A stretch of DNA of 64,000 bases. Origin: Hyphomicrobiales bacterium 4NK60-0047b. GTDB lineage: Bacteria; Pseudomonadota; Alphaproteobacteria; Rhizobiales; HXMU1428-3. The position numbers and the translations under genes were made by a program. How positions within the stretch are numbered: position 1 is the stretch's first letter; each line of letters starts with the position of its first letter. The stretch is from positions 1 to 64,000 of the forward strand of contig BAABWY010000009.1 in assembly GCA_040367435.1 (NCBI GenBank), written 5' to 3'. A model generated the notes under the pieces. It was not told the DNA's origin, did no database searches, and saw nothing but the letters and a program-made list of their open reading frames with translations. Shown one piece after another: positions 60,461-64,000 of this stretch.

Positions 60461-61318
60461 ATGTCTCTTCCCAGTTTTGACGATCTAAATTCAGCTCTTG
60501 TTCCACTTGCCATAGAGGTTGGACAACTTATTTTGAGCTTTTACAATTCCGATCTTGAAGTGAAAACTAAGAGCGATGATAGTCCGGTAACTTTGGCTGA
60601 TCAGGCTGCTGAAAAAAGCATTATTGAGACGATAACCTCTTGCTGGCCTCACATAACCATCGTTGCTGAAGAGATGTGTGCTGCAGGCATAATCCCAGAT
60701 ACTAACGATCCAGAGACAAATGGTACTTTTTTTCTTATTGACCCTCTTGATGGCACTAAAGAGTTCATCAACAAGAGAGATGAATTCACAGTAAATATTG
60801 CTTTGATTGTTGATAACACACCATATTACGGTCTCGTTCTTACTCCTGCGCTTGGTGAACTTTTCATTACGCTTTCTGAGGAAAGGTCTGGTTATTTACA
60901 GTTTTCTAAAAAACTTGGGGAACTTTCAAGGGACGACAAGATTTTTGATCAAGAGAAATTTGCACCCATTTTGGTGAGAGATTGGCCATCACCTGGGCCT
61001 GTTGGTGTTGTTAGTCGTTCTCATCCCGATGACATCACGGTTGAGTTTTTAAAGAAAAACAATGTTGTCGAGCAAATAGCGGCTGGTTCTAGTTTAAAAT
61101 TTTGCCAGGTTGCTAGGGGGATTGCTGATATATACCCTCGCTTTGGCCCAACTATGGAATGGGACACAGGCGCAGGCCATGCAGTCCTCTGTTCAGCTGG
61201 TGGCACCTTAGTGACTGGCTCTGGAGAGGAGTTTCTTTATGGGAAATATGATCGAAACTACTTAAATGGTGATTTTGTTGCTTGTTCAAAAAAAGAATTG
61301 TCTAAAATCAAGTTTTAG
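60461..61318 (+). CDS. cysQ: 3'(2'),5'-bisphosphate nucleotidase CysQ
   Basis: 285 residues, inositol-monophosphatase fold. Metal-site motifs: 'VAEEM', 'LIDPLDGTKEFI' and 'MEWDTGAGHAVL'; 'TKSDDSPVTLADQAAEKSI' opens the fold. CysQ breaks down PAP from sulfate assimilation and helps balance PAPS. It stands alone as a single-gene unit. Confidence 0.93.
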   Translation: MSLPSFDDLNSALVPLAIEVGQLILSFYNSDLEVKTKSDDSPVTLADQAAEKSIIETITSCWPHITIVAEEMCAAGIIPDTNDPETNGTFFLIDPLDGTKEFINKRDEFTVNIALIVDNTPYYGLVLTPALGELFITLSEERSGYLQFSKKLGELSRDDKIFDQEKFAPILVRDWPSPGPVGVVSRSHPDDITVEFLKKNNVVEQIAAGSSLKFCQVARGIADIYPRFGPTMEWDTGAGHAVLCSAGGTLVTGSGEEFLYGKYDRNYLNGDFVACSKKELSKIKF

Positions 61319-61402
61319 ATGACTAGAGGATATCACTTTTCATTAATTTCAATGCTAAGTGATAAGCTTTAGCTTAAGCTCCGTGTTTGGATAAATTGCA
61401 TC

Positions 61403-61999
61403 TTAGAAAACTTTAAACCTTGGAATATCTAGCGATAATTCTTGCCAGTTTTTTTCTATTTTTTTGTGTAATTTCAGCTTATTATCTTGCCATAGATATC
61501 TATTCACTTGATTGTTAAATAGATATAACTTGCTGCCCTCGACTACCCAGATAGAAGGCAAGCCTTCAGATAAAATACCCTTTGAAATTGCATATGGATC
61601 ATAGCCCGCATAGCGCGGCGCATAAACCGACGGTGTTCTCTTAAAGGCTAGCAAATTTGCTTTTGAAATAAACTGCCACGTTACGCCATGCCAAAGATAC
61701 TGAAACCTTTCATCTCCTGCTTCACTTTTTTGGGCAATGAAATAAGAAAGAGGATCATAACCACCGATGGCCAGGCCGGTGATGTAATCTGACCAATGGA
61801 TGGGTACATAAAGGTTGTCCAATTCATGTAATTTTTTTTCCAGGTCAGAGGCTGGTGTTTTTGTAGGCGTTTTTGTTTGGGAAAGCTCTGCAGCACTTTT
61901 TGTAGCTTCAGCCGATACTTTATAAATCGGGGCTAACAAGCTGAACAATCCGAATAGAATTATTAAAGGGGGCATTTTACTTTTTAAGGCAAACCGCAT
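61403..61999 (-). CDS. Exported YHS-domain-like protein
   Basis: 198 residues. An N-terminal signal or anchor (about 8-30), then a YHS-like core: 'LAIGGYDPLSYF', 'FQYLWHGVTWQFISKANLLAFKRTPSVYAPRYAGYDPYAISKG'-type order. In common YHS proteins the last part reads YGGYCAYAVSKG; here the Cys is Asp, so metal or cofactor binding is probably changed. Start: ATG 61999 with AGGAAG upstream; the frame opens at TTG 62044. Confidence 0.7.
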   Translation of the reverse strand: MRFALKSKMPPLIILFGLFSLLAPIYKVSAEATKSAAELSQTKTPTKTPASDLEKKLHELDNLYVPIHWSDYITGLAIGGYDPLSYFIAQKSEAGDERFQYLWHGVTWQFISKANLLAFKRTPSVYAPRYAGYDPYAISKGILSEGLPSIWVVEGSKLYLFNNQVNRYLWQDNKLKLHKKIEKNWQELSLDIPRFKVF

Positions 62000-62317
62000 T
62001 CTTTTTTGTGACTTCCTGTTTAATGGTTCATTTGGACAGTTCAATTACCTGCCCGACCTCGGCATAGCTCTTTAACGTTCTAGATTTATTCTACTCTGTA
62101 AATCTTACTATTTCCTCATCACTTAAGACTGACATAGGCTGATTGAGTAAGATAAATGTGGCTTGAGCCTATAATTGCCATTTTTTTATTAAAATATTTG
62201 GTTTTATTGAAATATTTGATCCGTTTTAATGATTTGTTCGCTTGATTCTATAAATAATCAATCATTGATTCACTTTTTTTCGCTGATTAGATAGGCGCTT
62301 CTTAAAAGGTTACAACT
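62000..62317. other. Divergent promoter region
   Basis: About 318 bp between the YHS-like gene and the DUF1134 gene, AT-rich, with no gene or recognised element. Confidence 0.35.
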
Positions 62318-63148
62318 ATGAACGGTTTTCGTTTTTCTGCTGTATTTTCTCTTATTCTAAGTGGTTTCATTGGATTTTTACCAAGTACACTTCATGCTAA
62401 GGATGCCTCACAAATAGTGGGTAAAGCAATTCAACTGGCGCAAGCAGACAGAGGGTATATTCCAGATGACTCTGTTGACGCCCCGCGCCGTATTACGCCG
62501 GATGCTCCACGAGACTATACACCACCTCGTGATTATACACCGCCGAGAGATTACACTCCTCCGAAAGATTCTGCACCACGTACTTATAATCGCCGCCCTT
62601 CTGATAATTATGGTGATCAGCCTCGCCGGTATGAACCTCAGCGTGAACAACGCAATGTGACCGATAGTGAGTATTCATCAAATGAAATTTCACGAGCCGG
62701 GCATGAATTTTTTGGCTCTGTTTCTGTTGGCCTTGCCAAAGTGATCGAACATGCTTTTAAAGAACAGGGTCGCCCGAACGGTTATATCTTAGGCGAAGAG
62801 GCTGGCGGTGCATTTGTGGCTGGGCTTCGCTATGGAGAAGGCATTCTGCATACCAAGAGTGCTGGCCGTCACAAAGTCTACTGGCAGGGCCCGTCCGTTG
62901 GCTATGACCTGGGAGCTTCAGGCGCCAAGACAATGATCCTTGTATACAACCTTTATGCGCCGAGAGATGTTTATTCACGTTTCGGTGGCATTTCTGGCTC
63001 GGCTTACTTTGTCGGCGGTGTTGGTATGACTTTATTAAAACGCGATCATGTGACTATGGCACCGATTGTTGCTGGTGTTGGATTGCGTCTTGGAGCAAAT
63101 GTGGGCTATTTGAAATTTACTCGCCGCCCGACTTGGAACCCGTTTTAA
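62318..63148 (+). CDS. EipA-like envelope protein (DUF1134)
   Basis: 276 residues. Signal peptide (to about 27), a low-complexity segment with four 'RDYTPP'-like repeats (about 65-90), then the DUF1134 domain: 'SVSVGLAKVIEHAFKEQGRPNGYILGEEAGGAFVAGLRYGEG', 'YWQGPSVGYDLGASGAKTMILVYNL', 'GSAYFVGGVGMTLL', 'LRLGANVGYLKFT' (quoted in parts). In Brucella, EipA is a periplasmic protein needed for envelope integrity. The repeat number in the Pro-rich part may vary between strains. Confidence 0.9.
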   Translation: MNGFRFSAVFSLILSGFIGFLPSTLHAKDASQIVGKAIQLAQADRGYIPDDSVDAPRRITPDAPRDYTPPRDYTPPRDYTPPKDSAPRTYNRRPSDNYGDQPRRYEPQREQRNVTDSEYSSNEISRAGHEFFGSVSVGLAKVIEHAFKEQGRPNGYILGEEAGGAFVAGLRYGEGILHTKSAGRHKVYWQGPSVGYDLGASGAKTMILVYNLYAPRDVYSRFGGISGSAYFVGGVGMTLLKRDHVTMAPIVAGVGLRLGANVGYLKFTRRPTWNPF

Positions 63149-63461
63149 TCAATACTCTAAACCATTTAGATGCCATAATTGTGCTTTAAGGAGGCTTATC
63201 GCACAGTTTGGCTTCTTCATAACGAGAAGCTTTTGCATCAATCAGCAAAAGATGGCTATAAGTCTCTTTTTGTGTGAAAATGTTGTTGCGTAGCACTAGG
63301 GGGACCCAATATGATGGACCCTCATGGGTGAATGATTTATTCATCAGATTTAGTAGGTAATCTTGTTGAGTTTTTAAGGGCTATAGGACGTTTTTGGTGG
63401 CATCAATTTTGCCCTTTCCTTATCTTAGAAAACAACATCTGGGCTGGACGATTAATTAAGC
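63149..63461. other. Intergenic region
   Basis: 313 bp. An 89-codon frame at 63332-63601 overlaps the next gene in another frame and has Cys/Trp-rich, unconserved composition, so it is not taken as real. No repeat or clear terminator was found. Confidence 0.35.
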
Positions 63462-64000
63462 ATGCTTATCCAATCCATTATGATTTTTTCACTGGGCATC
63501 TTTGTGACTGCCCTTATTGGGATTGCTGTCGCACCACTCATTTGGGCGCGCTCCTCAATTGTGACCAAACAGCAATTAATTGCTACCCTTCCCTTAAATG
63601 AATTTGAAATAAAATCTTCACGCGATCAATTGCGTGCAGAGCACGCTATTAAAGCGCACCGGCTTGAAAGCAAATTAGAACAAGCTGACCAAATCAATGC
63701 TCGTCAGTTAATTGAGATCAACCGGCGCGAACTCAATATTCATGAATTAAACAACCAGATTATTAACCTGAAACAAGAGCTTGCCGAGAAGACAAGTCAA
63801 AATATTGTTTTGTTGCAAAACATTGATCGCAAGGTCCCTTTGCTAGAGGACCGAGCAAACCGACTTATGACAGTGCTTGTTGAGCGTGAACGTGAAATTC
63901 AAGCTCTCAAATTGCATGGTGTTCACGGGTATCACGATACAAGTGATGATGAAGGGCTTTATCACTATCAAGAAGAAGTTGAACAAATGCGCCAAGACCT
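63462..64000 (+). CDS. Membrane-anchored coiled-coil protein (runs off right edge)
   Basis: 179 codons are visible and open to the window edge. One membrane helix at about residues 5-30 ('FSLGIFVTALIGIAVAPLIWARSS') is followed by long coiled-coil sequence ('TLPLNEFEIKSSRDQLRAEHAIKAHRLESKLEQADQ'). This resembles a conserved Hyphomicrobiales inner-membrane protein of unknown function. An in-frame TAA nine bases upstream supports the ATG at 63462. Confidence 0.75.
   Translation, partial: MLIQSIMIFSLGIFVTALIGIAVAPLIWARSSIVTKQQLIATLPLNEFEIKSSRDQLRAEHAIKAHRLESKLEQADQINARQLIEINRRELNIHELNNQIINLKQELAEKTSQNIVLLQNIDRKVPLLEDRANRLMTVLVEREREIQALKLHGVHGYHDTSDDEGLYHYQEEVEQMRQD

Noticed and set aside
63332-63601. 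89-codon plus-strand frame near the right edge
   Set aside because: It overlaps the better supported membrane coiled-coil gene at 63462 in another frame and has an unnatural Cys/Trp-rich tail.

Overview
The window looks like chromosome from an AT-rich alphaproteobacterium, most likely a marine Hyphomicrobiales (Rhizobiales) relative. The evidence is CtrA, ChpT and a DivJ-type kinase, the alphaproteobacterial form of DnaG, and lineage families such as DUF1134 (EipA-like), DUF1491, DUF5330, DUF6456 and a DnaA-domain-IV-only protein. There is no sign of a plasmid backbone or a complete prophage.

Region 1 (1-13208, minus strand) is an aerobic carbon monoxide dehydrogenase locus. It has structural genes coxM-coxS-coxL with the form I active-site loop, assembly genes coxD, coxE, a coxF-like XdhC protein, a MocA-like cytidylyltransferase and coxG, and a CoxC-like MHYT/LytTR regulator. 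A second maturation operon follows: split XdhC pair, molybdopterin-binding protein, NifU-like scaffold. A truncated chemoreceptor lies at the left edge.

Region 2 (13757-20121) holds an OmpW porin, an orphan TupA-type oxyanion-binding protein, a chemoreceptor operon with a CtrA box, a tRNA(CAU), a SIMPL protein, a TetR/DUF1330 divergent pair with two operator-like dyads, and panD. Region 3 (20414-34465) has ydcF, the dnaG-rpoD pair (sigma factor with a 200-residue Lys/Ala/Thr tail), a GGDEF/EAL protein, three quinoprotein-relay proteins (SoxYZ-like carrier, metallohydrolase, CXXCW protein), a GcvR-like ACT protein and truA.

Region 4 (34505-42408) is accessory: an RTX/tandem-95 protein whose 5' end is missing, a small possible head-tail-like protein, a LuxR/LuxI quorum-sensing pair with a lux-box-like dyad, an XRE regulator, a decayed gene, a DnaA-like domain IV protein and a DUF6456 gene split by a frameshift at an A7 run.

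Region 5 (42451-64000) contains sufE, a DivJ-type kinase, envelope proteins, then the motility and cell-cycle block: fliJ-fliI, ctrA, cheR-cheB-cheY-cheW-cheA and chpT. CtrA boxes precede fliI and chpT, so the phosphorelay, flagellar export and chemotaxis genes are likely controlled together. cysQ, a YHS-like protein, an EipA-like protein and a truncated membrane protein close the window.

The most unusual feature is a family of about 30-bp palindromic repeats, roughly 20 copies, between 20.1 and 49.7 kb. They occur singly or in 38-40 bp tandem arrays and exist in two subfamilies whose stem bases covary. All copies lie in the same orientation, some are nested inside each other, one pair sits in frame in a coding gene, and several clusters follow a common TCTCACGGCT leader. 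A second, larger multi-hairpin repeat lies downstream of ctrA.
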